Source: Hymenobacter sp. GOD-10R (GTDB lineage Bacteria; Bacteroidota; Bacteroidia; Cytophagales; Hymenobacteraceae). From it: DNA of 64,000 nucleotides. Shown here in pieces: positions 5,749 to 15,080 of the stretch. Where the stretch lies: assembly GCF_035609205.1 (NCBI RefSeq), contig NZ_CP141184.1:4719001-4783000 (forward strand). The letters are read 5' to 3'. Both the position numbers and the translations under genes were made by a program. The stretch's first letter is position 1. Every line of letters begins with the position of its first letter. Below the pieces are notes generated by a model. The model saw only the letters and a list, made by a program, of their open reading frames with translations. It did no database searches and was not told the DNA's origin.

Positions 5749-6928
5749 GGCGCCAGAGTTCACTTCTGACGACGCCGACTATTTCCTGCCGGAACCTGCT
5801 TCCTCATCCCGCTGGCGCACCTACGCCCTTCATCTGCTCCTGTTTGTTGTTACGCTCATCACCACTACGCTTGCTGGCGCGGAGTGGATAACGGGCAGAA
5901 CCTTTTTCGGACAGGTTAGCTCGTGGCCATTCACTATTCAGCTTTCCACGGCGGAAATGCTAAGAGGGCTGTGGTTTTCGGTGCCGTTTCTGGGCGTGCT
6001 CACGGTGCATGAGTTTGGACACTACTTCACGGCTGGCCATTACCGGGTACGCGCCACGCTGCCGTTTTACATTCCCTTTTTCACGGGTGTGTTTAATACA
6101 ATCGGCACGTTTGGAGCGGTTATCCGCATCAAAGACCGGATTTTCTCACGCAAGGAGTTTTTTGATATTGGCTTAGCCGGGCCACTGGCTGGCTTTCTGG
6201 TGGCGGTGCCAGTGCTTATCTATGGCTTTACGCACTTGCCGCCACTGGAGTACATTTTTCAGATTCATCCGGAATATCGTTTCTACGGGGCAAAGTACGC
6301 GCACTATGTGTACCGCGGTGGCGACACGCTAGCTTTGTCTAGGCCGCTGATTTATAGTTTGCTGGAAAAGTGGCTAGCTAACCCAGCGCGCATTCCCCAC
6401 CCCAACGAACTGATGCATTACCCGGTACTGCTGGCAGGGTTGATGGCTCTGTTCTTCACGGCCCTCAACTTACTACCCATTGGGCAGCTCGATGGAGGGC
6501 ATATCTTGTACGGTCTGCTTGGCTATCGCCGGTTCAATCGGATTTCGTTAGGGCTGTTTATCGTCTTCATTTTCTACGCGGGGCTAGGTTTGTTCACCCT
6601 TCATAGCAGCCGCGACACCTGGCTTTACTGGAGCGTACCGTATTTGCTTTACTTATTCCTGGTGTTCCAAAAGGCTTTACCTACCCCACAGCGTGGCTTA
6701 CTCCTAGCCCTAGGCGTGTGGGCCGCGCAACTTGCTGTGGCCTTGGCCATACCGGGCATTCAGGGTAATCCGGGGTGGCTGGTATTTGGCTTGTTGCTGG
6801 GGCGGGTAACGGGCATTTTTCACCCGCCGGCTCCTGACGAGCGCCCGCTGAGCACTGGCCGCAAAGTGCTGGGCTGGGTGATGCTGGTCATTTTTGTGCT
6901 GTGCTTCAGCCCATCGCCATTCGGCTAA
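5723..6928 (+). CDS. M50 family site-2-type intramembrane metalloprotease
   Basis: This is a 401-residue multi-pass membrane protein. The zinc site HEFGH is at residues 96-100, and the second motif LLPIGQLDGGH at about 250-260 supplies the third ligand Asp257. Both are hallmarks of M50 proteases, which cut within membranes. Further hydrophobic segments lie at about 36-52, 150-170, 233-250 and through the C-terminal 130 residues. It has no PDZ domain, so it is not a standard RseP; it resembles the small Rip-type proteins of Bacteroidota and plants. Translation appears to start at a GTG at 5723 inside the preceding HAD gene. The first 30 residues are acidic, proline-rich and cytosolic. The substrate is unknown. 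Confidence 0.85.
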   Translation: MPSPLPLPEAPEFTSDDADYFLPEPASSSRWRTYALHLLLFVVTLITTTLAGAEWITGRTFFGQVSSWPFTIQLSTAEMLRGLWFSVPFLGVLTVHEFGHYFTAGHYRVRATLPFYIPFFTGVFNTIGTFGAVIRIKDRIFSRKEFFDIGLAGPLAGFLVAVPVLIYGFTHLPPLEYIFQIHPEYRFYGAKYAHYVYRGGDTLALSRPLIYSLLEKWLANPARIPHPNELMHYPVLLAGLMALFFTALNLLPIGQLDGGHILYGLLGYRRFNRISLGLFIVFIFYAGLGLFTLHSSRDTWLYWSVPYLLYLFLVFQKALPTPQRGLLLALGVWAAQLAVALAIPGIQGNPGWLVFGLLLGRVTGIFHPPAPDERPLSTGRKVLGWVMLVIFVLCFSPSPFG

Positions 6929-6988
6929 TGGTAGCTAGGTTGCGTATACGGATTGGTTTGTTTGCTTTAAGCTTCTTCTTCCGCCCTT

Positions 6989-7327
6989 ATGCCCACTGAC
7001 TGCAACTCGCCCGAATACCGCTGGGAACTAGCCGCGCGCATTGCCAACAGCATGCTCGGCGCTGGCCTTAGCCATCGTGACATCAACGAAGCAACCACCT
7101 GCGACGACCTATTGGAGCTGGGAGAGTTACCCAAAACGGAAGTCACGTATTTGCGCGGTCTGCTCCTGCTGGCCGACCATGAAGCGCGCGACCTATTCAC
7201 GCGCCATGCCCGTGGCAAAGCCACGCCCGAAGACCCAGCCGAATGCAATACGTTCAACTTTTTCCGCCAGCTCGTCTGGATTAACCTGTACAGCCGGCCC
7301 GATGCCGAGGATGGGTTACCGGTATAG
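6989..7327 (+). CDS. Conserved-looking hypothetical protein, 112 residues
   Basis: The frame starts MPTDCNSPEYRWELAARIAN and has core-genome codon use. It is all-helical in appearance (ELAARIANSMLGAGLSHRDI, EVTYLRGLLLLADHEARDLF) with an acidic and polar surface and no signal or membrane segment. I do not recognise the family. It lies 60 bases after the M50 gene on the same strand and ends just before a strong bidirectional terminator, so it may be the third gene of the HAD-M50 transcript. Overlapping frames on both strands have worse codon use and were discarded. Confidence 0.6.
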   Translation: MPTDCNSPEYRWELAARIANSMLGAGLSHRDINEATTCDDLLELGELPKTEVTYLRGLLLLADHEARDLFTRHARGKATPEDPAECNTFNFFRQLVWINLYSRPDAEDGLPV

Positions 7328-7340
7328 CTCCTACAGAACA

Positions 7341-7376
7341 AAAAAGCCCGTGTGCAACGCTGCACACGGGCTTTTT
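7341..7376. terminator. Bidirectional terminator between converging genes
   Basis: AAAAAGCCCGTGTGCA and TGCACACGGGCTTTTT form a 16-bp perfect stem with a 4-nt loop, with A and T flanks. It serves the 6989 gene on one side and pgk on the other. Confidence 0.9.
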
Positions 7377-7398
7377 AATGGCTGATACCTAGCTTAAA

Positions 7399-8592
7399 CT
7401 ATGCTTCCAGCGCCGCTACGCCAGGCAGCGTTTTGCCTTCCATGTACTCCAGCAGTGCACCGCCACCGGTCGAGATGTACGATACCTTGCTAGCGTAGCC
7501 GAGCTGATTCACGGCCGCGGCCGAGTCGCCGCCGCCGATGAGCGAGAAAGCACCGTTTTGAGTAGCCTCGGCAATGGCGCGGGCCACGAACTCCGTGCCC
7601 ACCGAGAAGTTCGACATTTCGAACACGCCCATTGGGCCGTTCCACAGAATGGTTTTCGACTCCCGAATGATGTCGGCGAATAGCTCGCGCGAGTTTGGCC
7701 CGATGTCCAAACCCATCCAGGTAGCCGGAATATCAAGGTTACCGGCAATATCTACGTCGGCATCGTTCGCAAAGCGGTTGGCGATGACGCTATCTACTGG
7801 TAGCACCAGGTTCACGCCTTTTTCTTTGGCCTTTTGAATCAGCTCCTTCGCTAGGTCTACCTTATCGGCTTCCAGCAGCGAGTTGCCGATTGAGCCGCCC
7901 TGCGCTACGGCAAACGTGTAGGCCATGCCGCCACCGATAAGCAGGTTATCTACTTTATCGAGCAGCTTTTCGATGATCAGAATCTTATCCGAAATCTTGG
8001 CTCCGCCCATAATGGCGGTAAAGGGGCGGTCAGCGTTGGCGAGTACGCGGTGAGCGTTTTCCAGTTCACTCTGCATCACGTAGCCTGCCACGCGGTTTTC
8101 GGGGGCGAAGTACTGCGCCATTACGGCCGTGGAAGCGTGGCTGCGGTGGGCGGCGCCGAAGGCATCGTTCACGTACACATCGCCAAGCTTAGCTAGCTTT
8201 TGCGCAAAAGCGGGGTCACCTTTTTCTTCTTCGGGATGGAAGCGTAGGTTGTCGAGCAGCAAAATTTCGCCGGACTTCAGCGCGGCGGCCGCCGCAACAG
8301 CTTCCTCGCCAATCACGTCGCCACCGAACTTCACTTCCTGGGCGTATTCGTGTTGCAGGGCCAGCACAAGGTTGCGCATCGAGTTCTTCTTGTCGGGTCC
8401 GCCCTTCGGCCGACCTAGGTGCGACAGCAGCACTACGCTGCCGCCATCGGCCAGAATTTTTTTAATCGTCGGCGTCGCCGCATGGATGCGGGTGTAGTCG
8501 GTGATGCGCAGCTCCTCGTCGAGGGGCACGTTGAAATCCACGCGTACCACGGCTCTTTTGCCGGCGAAGTTGTACTGATCGAGGGTTCTCAT
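7399..8592 (-). CDS. pgk: Phosphoglycerate kinase
   Basis: This 397-residue protein is a complete glycolytic phosphoglycerate kinase, transferring phosphate between 1,3-bisphosphoglycerate and ADP in the cytoplasm. Visible signatures are [20 protein letters not shown] near residues 18-38 (substrate site), [11 protein letters not shown] near 55-65, the GGAKISDK motif near 196-203, and the nucleotide-binding C-terminal [18 protein letters not shown]. The length is normal for bacteria. The ATG at 8592 is well placed ([20 protein letters not shown]). It is a single-gene unit, convergent with the 6989 gene and separated by a strong terminator; upstream it is divergent from ddl. Confidence 0.98.
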   Translation of the reverse strand: MRTLDQYNFAGKRAVVRVDFNVPLDEELRITDYTRIHAATPTIKKILADGGSVVLLSHLGRPKGGPDKKNSMRNLVLALQHEYAQEVKFGGDVIGEEAVAAAAALKSGEILLLDNLRFHPEEEKGDPAFAQKLAKLGDVYVNDAFGAAHRSHASTAVMAQYFAPENRVAGYVMQSELENAHRVLANADRPFTAIMGGAKISDKILIIEKLLDKVDNLLIGGGMAYTFAVAQGGSIGNSLLEADKVDLAKELIQKAKEKGVNLVLPVDSVIANRFANDADVDIAGNLDIPATWMGLDIGPNSRELFADIIRESKTILWNGPMGVFEMSNFSVGTEFVARAIAEATQNGAFSLIGGGDSAAAVNQLGYASKVSYISTGGGALLEYMEGKTLPGVAALEA

Positions 8593-8786
8593 GGAATCGG
8601 AAATGGGTTGAAGGAAGTCCGTATACGGGTTTGCGGCCGCAATGTACCAGGAGCGCGGAAATTGGCTCTATTCCGAATTGGTATTCGTGCCGTTAACAGG
8701 GAGCTTTGCGGCGACTAGGTGGCTTCGGACTTTTGCTGCCACTTTCCTGGCGTATTCCGCGTTACTACGCAGTTACGCATTTGACT
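8593..8786. other. Divergent pgk-ddl intergenic region
   Basis: This region lies between the divergent starts of pgk and ddl and should hold the pgk promoter. Apart from the ddl -7 box, no structure stands out. Confidence 0.4.
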
Positions 8787-8794
8787 TACCTTTG
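8787..8794 (+). promoter_or_regulatory. TAnnTTTG box of ddl
   Basis: TACCTTTG ends eight bases before the ddl ATG, so the mRNA should be leaderless or nearly so. Confidence 0.6.
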
Positions 8795-8802
8795 CGCTAC
8801 GT

Positions 8803-11553
8803 ATGAAAATAGGCATCTTCTTTGGCGGCCCGTCGCGCGAGCGGGAAATTTCCTTCGCGGGTGGCCGCACCGTATACGACAACCTCGACAAGTCGCTGTT
8901 TCAGGCCGTTCCGATTTTTGTGGACAGCCTCGGCAACTTTATCCTGCTCGACTGGCAGTACATTTATAAAGGAACCATTCGCGATTTCTACCCGCCGGTG
9001 GCGGCCCTGCCCGCTTCCGAGCACAAGCTGCAAGTGTATCTGGAGAGCCTAGGTGCGCTGAGCATCGAGGAGCAAGACCAGATTATCAGCCAAGTGGGTC
9101 GGCGCGTGCTGCCCCACGAGCTAGCCTCGCTGATGGACTTTGCCTTCCTGGCGCTACATGGCCCCAGCGGCGAAGACGGCGCTATTCAAGGTTTGCTCGA
9201 ATGGTATGGTATCCCCTACTCTGGCTCCGGCATTCTCCCTTCCGCATTTGGCATCGATAAGATCGCCCAGAAGAAATTACTGAAAGCCCTCGGCCGCCCT
9301 ACGCCCGATTTTCGGGTGATAACCGCCGCCGAATGGGACGTTGCCAACCCCGAGGCCACACTTGCCTACTTGGTACGTGAACTAGGTTTGCCGCTCGTGT
9401 TCAAAGCGCCGCGCCAAGGCTCCAGCATCGGTGTGAGCATTCTGCGCGAGCAAGATGTAGCCAAGTTTGCGGCGGCAATAGAGCGCAGCTTGTTCCGCAA
9501 AACCATGAGCCGCGCCGAGTGGCAAGACCTAGGTACGCAAGGCCAACTCGCCTGGGTACAGCAGCTTACCGATATCCGCGAAGGAATTGGCCTGCCAGTG
9601 CAGCTAACCGTGAGCGGCGAACAATTAACCGCTGATACGGAGCTAGCTTCTAGCGAAGATGCCGGCATTATCTTCCATCCGGAAGCATTGCTTAATAAGC
9701 TCAACGAGCTTTTCCAGACGGCGGGAACCGTGCGCCTGACCAACGTGGACGGCGAGACCCAGGTGCTCGTGGAAAGCTTTGTGGCCGGTCGGGAGTTTTC
9801 GTGCATTGTGGTGGAAGACCCGAACGGCGAACCCCTGGCGTTGCCACCGACGGAGATTGTGAAAGGCGAAGAACTATTCGACTACCGGTCGAAATACCTG
9901 CCAGGCTTGAGCCGCAAAATCACGCCCATCGACCTGCCCGAAGCCGAAATTCAGCGCATTCGCGAGGCTTGCCAGGAGATGTTCACCACCTTCGGCTTCC
10001 AGGTATACGCGCGCTTAGATGGCTTTTTGGGTAAAGATGGTCAGTTGTTCCTCAACGACCCGAACACCACGTCGGGCATGCTGCCGGCTTCGTTCTTCTT
10101 CCACCAGGCTGCAGAAATCGGCTTAAATCCGTCGCAGTTCCTGACCTACCTGATCCGTACGTCACTGGCGGCGCGGCGTCGGGCTGGCATGCGCCCCGTG
10201 AAGCTAGCTTCGCTGTTACAGCAGCTCGACGAAGCCGTAGCCTCTCGCCAACAGGAAGAAAAGCAGCGCACCAAAGTAGCCGTGATTATGGGTGGCTACT
10301 CGTCAGAGCGCCATATTTCGGTGGAGAGCGGACGCAACATTTACGAGAAGCTCAGCTCGTCGGTGAAATACGAGCCGCTGCCGGTGTTCCTCACCGGCTC
10401 GGCTCAGGAGCACAAGCTTTATGTGCTGCCTATCAATGTGATGCTCAAGGACAACGCCGACGATATTCGGGAGAAAATCGAGTACGCCGAAGCTGGCCAT
10501 GATCTGCACCCTATTTTGCAACGCATCCGCCGCGAAGCCGAACCGATTACCAGCACGTACGCCGGTCAGCCTACGGCGCAGCCCCGGCGCATCTCGTTTG
10601 CAGAGCTAGCTGAGGCAGTCGATGAAGTGTTCATTGCCCTGCACGGTCGGCCCGGCGAAGATGGCGCGTTGCAGCGTGAGTTGGAGCAGTATGGCTTGCC
10701 GTACAACGGCTCGGGCGTAGCGTCGAGTAGCGTCACTATCAACAAGTTCGAAACGAACAAGCGCCTGCGCGAAGCGGGTTTGCGCGTAGCCGAGCACCGC
10801 ATGGCCAACCGCCTGGAGTGGGAAGCCGATGCCGAAAGCTTCTACCGCAGCCTCGAAACGCAGTTCGCCTATCCCTTCATTGCCAAGCCCGCCGATGACG
10901 GCTGCTCTTCGGCCGTGAAGAAAATTAAGAACCGGACGGAGTTAGAAGCCTTCTGCCGCCTCATGTTCCGCGACCAGGAAGACCTGGAAACGGCCGCCGC
11001 TGAAACGCTGCACCTAGGTTTTAAGGAGGAGTTTCCTCAAAAAGATGCCTTCTTAGTTGAAACCCTGATTGACCGTGACGGCGCCAAGCACTTCCTCGAA
11101 GTTACGGGTGGCCTGCTCACCCATTGGCGCCCCGATGGCACGTACGAGGTAGAGGTGTTCGAGGCCTCCGAAGCACTGGCAACCGGCGAGGTGCTGAGCC
11201 TAGAAGAGAAATTCTTGGCTGGCGAAGGGCAGAATATCACGCCCGCCCGCTACTCCCCCGATGTGCAGGAGCGGCAACGTATTTCGGAGGAAGTAAAGTA
11301 CGAGCTAGGTCGCGTGGCCGAAGTGCTGAACATCCAAGGCTACGCCCGCATCGACGCCTTTGTGCGGGTGCGCGAAACCGGCGCGGTGGAGGTCATCATC
11401 ATCGAGGTAAACTCATTGCCCGGTATGACGCCAGCCACCTGCATCTTCCACCAAACTGCTCTGAACGGCTACACGCCCTACGACTTCATCGACCGGATCC
11501 TAGAGTTTGGCAAGGAGCGCACCAACCGCTTGCAATTGGAAGAGAAAAGCTAG
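8803..11553 (+). CDS. ddl: Tandem D-alanine--D-alanine ligase (two complete ATP-grasp ligase units)
   Basis: This 916-residue protein is two Ddl enzymes in one chain; a normal Ddl has about 300-370 residues. Unit 1 (about 1-455) begins KIGIFFGGPSREREISFAGG; unit 2 (about 490-910) begins KVAVIMGGYSSERHISVESG. Both keep the D-Ala-binding S-x-E-R motif, the LHGxxGEDGAxQ block, the GSG clamp, and the metal-site Asp (RLDGF; RIDAF). Unit 2 has the standard EVNSLPGMTP metal motif; unit 1 has the conservative variant DPNTTSGMLP. So both may be active, with unit 1 more diverged. The linker (about 455-490) is basic and helical. The reaction joins two D-alanines for peptidoglycan. It is followed by a PASTA-domain protein, another cell-wall gene. 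Start at ATG 8803, eight bases after the promoter box. Confidence 0.93.
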   Translation: MKIGIFFGGPSREREISFAGGRTVYDNLDKSLFQAVPIFVDSLGNFILLDWQYIYKGTIRDFYPPVAALPASEHKLQVYLESLGALSIEEQDQIISQVGRRVLPHELASLMDFAFLALHGPSGEDGAIQGLLEWYGIPYSGSGILPSAFGIDKIAQKKLLKALGRPTPDFRVITAAEWDVANPEATLAYLVRELGLPLVFKAPRQGSSIGVSILREQDVAKFAAAIERSLFRKTMSRAEWQDLGTQGQLAWVQQLTDIREGIGLPVQLTVSGEQLTADTELASSEDAGIIFHPEALLNKLNELFQTAGTVRLTNVDGETQVLVESFVAGREFSCIVVEDPNGEPLALPPTEIVKGEELFDYRSKYLPGLSRKITPIDLPEAEIQRIREACQEMFTTFGFQVYARLDGFLGKDGQLFLNDPNTTSGMLPASFFFHQAAEIGLNPSQFLTYLIRTSLAARRRAGMRPVKLASLLQQLDEAVASRQQEEKQRTKVAVIMGGYSSERHISVESGRNIYEKLSSSVKYEPLPVFLTGSAQEHKLYVLPINVMLKDNADDIREKIEYAEAGHDLHPILQRIRREAEPITSTYAGQPTAQPRRISFAELAEAVDEVFIALHGRPGEDGALQRELEQYGLPYNGSGVASSSVTINKFETNKRLREAGLRVAEHRMANRLEWEADAESFYRSLETQFAYPFIAKPADDGCSSAVKKIKNRTELEAFCRLMFRDQEDLETAAAETLHLGFKEEFPQKDAFLVETLIDRDGAKHFLEVTGGLLTHWRPDGTYEVEVFEASEALATGEVLSLEEKFLAGEGQNITPARYSPDVQERQRISEEVKYELGRVAEVLNIQGYARIDAFVRVRETGAVEVIIIEVNSLPGMTPATCIFHQTALNGYTPYDFIDRILEFGKERTNRLQLEEKS

Positions 11554-11565
11554 GTTAGAAGCTAG

Positions 11566-11692
11566 CACCCCTCCTTTTTTCAAGGAGGGGTGGCCGAAGG
11601 CCGGGGTGGTTCGGCTAGAGCTATAAGATTGGACCTAGCCTGTCGTTCAACGATGGTAACCACCCCCAACCCCTCCTTGCAAAAAGGAGGGG
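11566..11692. repeat. REP-like inverted repeat pair
   Basis: A hairpin CACCCCTCC...GGAGGGGTG (11566-11592) plus GGCCGGGGTGGTT is mirrored by AACCACCCCC (from 11658) followed by CCCCTCC...GGAGGGG (to 11692). The two halves are inverted relative to each other, like a bacterial interspersed mosaic element or small MITE. It lies between ddl and the PASTA gene without breaking either. Confidence 0.7.
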
Positions 11693-11780
11693 AGCTTGGG
11701 CCTAGCTCTTTCTCTCAACAATCTAGCTTTTAGCGCTAATTTCGCCTCCTAACCCTTAGCTTCTAGCTCCTTCCTAAACA

Positions 11781-12566
11781 ATGGCTTTTCTTAAATCAGA
11801 CACCCCCTTCGACGTTGTGAAGCACCTGCTGGTGATGCTGGTGGTCGGGGCGCTGCTGTTATTTGCCTTTTTCTTTGTCTACTTACCCATCACCACGCAT
11901 CACGGCGAAACCATTGTAGTTCCGAAGATCACCGGGATGCGGCTGGAAGCGCTGGAAGATTACTTGGACGAGCGTGACCTGCGCTACTTCGTAGACGACT
12001 CTAGTTACAACCCCAGGATCCAGCCGTTTACGATACTCACCCAAGACCCCGCACCGGGCGAGCGGGTGAAAGAAGACCGCAAGATTTACATCTCGGTGAG
12101 CATGAAACACCCACCGGTGATCAAGATGCCGAAGCTCACAGAAGGCACTGAGAAAACAGCGTACATGATCCTGGAAAGCTATGGCCTAGCACTAGGCAAA
12201 TTGATAAAAGTGCCTGACTTGCGGCAAAACCAAGTCCTGCGGCAGCTCGTCGATGGCAAGGAAATCGCTCCGGGTGCTCCTATTGCCAAAGGCACTCGCG
12301 TAGACCTAGAAGTAGGCGACGGCCTAGGTAACCAAGAGTTTCCGGTGCCCAACGTAGTGAACATGCCAACCGACGAAGCAACCACCTTGCTGGTAGGCCA
12401 AGGCTTACAAGTAGGCGAGATTTTCTACCAACCTGCCGAAGATGACCAAACCGATGGCACCGTGGTAAAGCAACGCCCCACGCCAGGCCCCGGCGCCACC
12501 ATCCGCATGGGGCAGCTAGTCGACTTATGGATAGCGGGCGAGGAGCCAGTGAAGCCTGTTCGGTAG
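11781..12566 (+). CDS. Membrane-anchored PASTA-domain protein
   Basis: This protein has 261 residues. A short cytosolic start (MAFLKSDTPFDVVKHLL) leads to one transmembrane helix at about 17-40 and then three extracytoplasmic PASTA repeats: about 48-110 (VVPKITGMRLEALEDYLDER, ending PAPGERVKEDRKIYISVS), 115-178 and 188-252 (VPNVVNMPTDEATTLLVGQG). PASTA domains bind peptidoglycan stem peptides or beta-lactams. Unlike the PASTA proteins of Gram-positives there is no kinase domain, so it is a periplasmic wall-binding protein. Its position just after ddl supports a cell-wall role. It ends before a very strong terminator. Confidence 0.88.
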   Translation: MAFLKSDTPFDVVKHLLVMLVVGALLLFAFFFVYLPITTHHGETIVVPKITGMRLEALEDYLDERDLRYFVDDSSYNPRIQPFTILTQDPAPGERVKEDRKIYISVSMKHPPVIKMPKLTEGTEKTAYMILESYGLALGKLIKVPDLRQNQVLRQLVDGKEIAPGAPIAKGTRVDLEVGDGLGNQEFPVPNVVNMPTDEATTLLVGQGLQVGEIFYQPAEDDQTDGTVVKQRPTPGPGATIRMGQLVDLWIAGEEPVKPVR

Positions 12567-12593
12567 GACTTTTTGCCACTACGTTCCCTTAAC

Positions 12594-12636
12594 TTCAGCA
12601 AAGAAGCCGTGCGATTTGTACGGCTTCTTTGCTGAA
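12594..12636 (+). terminator. Terminator after the PASTA gene
   Basis: A 17-bp perfect stem runs from TTCAGCAAAGAAGCCGT (12594-12610) to ACGGCTTCTTTGCTGAA (12620-12636), with a 9-nt loop. Confidence 0.8.
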
Positions 12637-12754
12637 ATTCTGTTTTGTGAACCTAGGTGCCATACTAAATCGTACCTCTCTGAGGTTAAGCTTAACGGCC
12701 AACTGCGTAAGCTCCGCGGACGCATTGGAAGCCAAGCTATTCAAACACCAATTT

Positions 12755-14596
12755 ATGCGCTATTCCAAACAACTACACCGCGCTTTTTTCCTGTTTTTCT
12801 TGCTCCCGCTGGTTGGCCACGCCCAGACGGTAGCCCCGTTGGAAGCTGACCCCAGCCGCACAGCGCCAACGGCTGAGCGTAGCGTTCGTGCCCGAGGCAC
12901 GGCGTTGGCTTTGCCCGTATTCGACGATTTCACGGGACGTGAAGGGCAGCCCAATACGCAAGTATGGCTTGCGCGGGGCGGCACGCTGGTTAACAACCGC
13001 TTTCCGGTAGCGCCGCCCTCCCGAGGCGTAGCTACTTTCGACGGCCTTAATGCGAGCGGCCAACCCTACGGTTCTGCCGTCAGCGACACCGACACGCTCA
13101 CCTCGCAACCCATCGACCTAGGTGGTCTTACGGCGAGTGCCCAAGTGTACCTGAGCTTTTTTTGGCAAGCTGGCAGTGTAGTTGGGGCGCCATCTCTGAA
13201 TAGTAGCAGCCGACCCGTGTACTTGTCTCTGGAATTCTTGGATAATACGGGCATCTGGCGCCAAGTCTGGATTGAGCGGAGCACCAGGGTACAAACGGCG
13301 TTTCAGCAGCAACTTATTCCGGTGACAGATAGTCGCTACTTGCACAATGCTTTCCAGTTCCGCTTTCACTCATCGGGCAATCAGGCCAACACCAACGATG
13401 CTTGGAGCATCGACTATGTCTACCTCAACCGCGACCGTTCAGCCACCAACAACTCTTATCGCGACATCGCCACCAGCACCCCGCTCACCAGCCTGCTGAA
13501 GACGTACACGGCCATGCCGGTGTGGCAGTATAATGCGAGCACCTCACCTACTAACCTGTTGAATGACAACACCTCCACGACCATCAACAACTTCGACGTA
13601 GGTCCGGCCAACACCCCAGTTACTTGGACGGGCACCCTGCAAGTGCTACCTAGCAACGCGGCCACCACGTACTTAAATGGTACTTCTTCCCTGCAACCTA
13701 GCCAGCAGCAGTTCGCTGTGACTGGTAGCATACGCAACACGCCCTTGCCCATTTCTGATGTAGGAAAGCGCGTGCGGCACACCATCACGCTTCTCACCAA
13801 CGAATCCAACCAACGCACACTTCCCAACGACACCATCAGCCGCATCACCGAGCTAACGGATTATTATGCCTACGATGATGGCACGCCCGAAGCGACGGTA
13901 GCGACTAGCGCCCTCAGCTATTTAGTTTACCGCTTCGACCTTAACAAGGCCGATCAGGTGAAAGGACTGCGCTTGCACATGCTGCCATCCCCTACGGCAA
14001 CCAGTCGCGTACTCACCATTGGCATTTGGGATGAAAAGGACGGCAAGCCTTCGGGAGTAGCTAAAGCTACCCAAGCGTACACCGCACCAGCATCACCGCC
14101 GGCCAACTACGTTGATATTAACTTCCCAGCCCCCGTACCAGTAAGCGGCTCGTTCTATATCGGTTACGCAGCTAGTGGCAACTTTCTGCAAGCAGCCCTA
14201 GATTACAACAGCACCGTTCCTGCTAATTACATACTCGTTTCGCAGGGACCAGTTACGGCTACCAGCAACAACTGGTCGGCTTCTACGCTACAAGGGGCCA
14301 TCATGATGCGTCCAGTCCTCACCAACAACATCGTTGTGACGGCAACGGCCGATGCCGCGACGGCGGCCACGTTTAGCGTGTATCCTAACCCTAGCTCTGG
14401 CCTCGTGCAGGTGCAGGGTAGTTACCGCCGTGCTACGGTGCTCGATGCCGTGGGGCGGGCAGCTTGGGTTCAGCCTGCCGCTCAAGCTGGCCAAGCAAGC
14501 CTGAACCTAAATGCTTTACCAGCTGGTGCCTACGTACTACAGCTAGAGCTTCCTAACGGCTTGAAGGTGACCAAGCGATTGATTCTGACGGAATAA
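12755..14596 (+). CDS. Secreted protein with T9SS type A sorting domain
   Basis: Start at ATG 12755 gives a clear signal peptide (RAFFLFFLLPLVGHAQ) and a 613-residue protein; the frame is open further upstream but through the terminator. The middle is beta-rich and Ser/Thr-rich and looks like a jelly-roll surface protein (FDDFTGREGQPNTQVWLARG; SIDYVYLNRDRS). The last 75 residues are a T9SS type A sorting domain: FSVYPNPSSGLVQVQG, a DAVGRAAW strand, LNLNALPAGAYVLQLELPNG and a basic KRLILTE end. The protein is therefore exported across the outer membrane by the type IX system and attached or released. No catalytic motif is recognised; ligand and role are unknown. It is probably monocistronic. 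Confidence 0.85.
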   Translation: MRYSKQLHRAFFLFFLLPLVGHAQTVAPLEADPSRTAPTAERSVRARGTALALPVFDDFTGREGQPNTQVWLARGGTLVNNRFPVAPPSRGVATFDGLNASGQPYGSAVSDTDTLTSQPIDLGGLTASAQVYLSFFWQAGSVVGAPSLNSSSRPVYLSLEFLDNTGIWRQVWIERSTRVQTAFQQQLIPVTDSRYLHNAFQFRFHSSGNQANTNDAWSIDYVYLNRDRSATNNSYRDIATSTPLTSLLKTYTAMPVWQYNASTSPTNLLNDNTSTTINNFDVGPANTPVTWTGTLQVLPSNAATTYLNGTSSLQPSQQQFAVTGSIRNTPLPISDVGKRVRHTITLLTNESNQRTLPNDTISRITELTDYYAYDDGTPEATVATSALSYLVYRFDLNKADQVKGLRLHMLPSPTATSRVLTIGIWDEKDGKPSGVAKATQAYTAPASPPANYVDINFPAPVPVSGSFYIGYAASGNFLQAALDYNSTVPANYILVSQGPVTATSNNWSASTLQGAIMMRPVLTNNIVVTATADAATAATFSVYPNPSSGLVQVQGSYRRATVLDAVGRAAWVQPAAQAGQASLNLNALPAGAYVLQLELPNGLKVTKRLILTE

Positions 14597-14680
14597 GACA
14601 GCGCAGAAGCACTTCGTTCTTCCATTTTTTGCGAAATTGCACACTTAACGCTCCTGTCTTTCTTTCCTTTTTACCATTCC

Positions 14681-14977
14681 ATGCCCGATATTACTCCTGC
14701 TGAACTTAAAGAGCGCCAGCAAGCTGGCGAGAAATTGAACATCATCGACGTGCGCGAGCCGTGGGAAAATGCCGAAGGTCGTATTGAAGGCAGTCAAAAT
14801 ATTCCCCTCGGTTCTCTTCCCGGAAAGCTAGATGACTTAGAGGACCTGAAGAGTGAAGAAGTGATTGTGCACTGCAAAGGCGGTGGTCGCTCTGCTTCGG
14901 CCAAAGCCTTCCTAGCACAGCAAGGTTTCACCAACGTACGCAACCTAATTGGGGGCTTCTCTGCATATCAGCAGTAG
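14681..14977 (+). CDS. Single-domain rhodanese-like protein
   Basis: This 98-residue protein has one rhodanese domain. Signatures are IIDVREPWENAEGRIEGSQN, NIPLGSLPGKLDDL, and the active-site loop VHCKGGGRSASAKAFLAQQG with the catalytic Cys at about residue 66. It is similar in size to GlpE/PspE-type proteins that move sulfane sulfur. No signal peptide is present, so it is cytoplasmic. It is flanked by its own terminator at 14998. The six-residue active loop (C-K-G-G-G-R) fits sulfurtransferase rather than phosphatase forms, which usually have a longer loop. Confidence 0.9.
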   Translation: MPDITPAELKERQQAGEKLNIIDVREPWENAEGRIEGSQNIPLGSLPGKLDDLEDLKSEEVIVHCKGGGRSASAKAFLAQQGFTNVRNLIGGFSAYQQ

Positions 14978-14997
14978 ATTACCAAACCTACTTCGAC

Positions 14998-15036
14998 GCT
15001 CGGGCGCTACCTGCTAGGTAGTGTCCGAGCTTTTTT
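14998..15036 (+). terminator. Terminator after the rhodanese gene
   Basis: GCTCGG...CCGAGC, with GCGCTACCT pairing to AGGTAGTGT (G-T pairs allowed), is followed by a run of T. Confidence 0.8.
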
Positions 15037-15080
15037 ATTTTACTAATCAGCATGTTATGGAATTATTTTAAACTATTCGG

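Noticed and set aside
6967..7385. Overlapping frames on both strands around 6989-7327
   Set aside because: Their composition is Arg/Ser/Cys-rich as in shadow frames; only the 6989 frame has normal codon use and a gene-like sequence.
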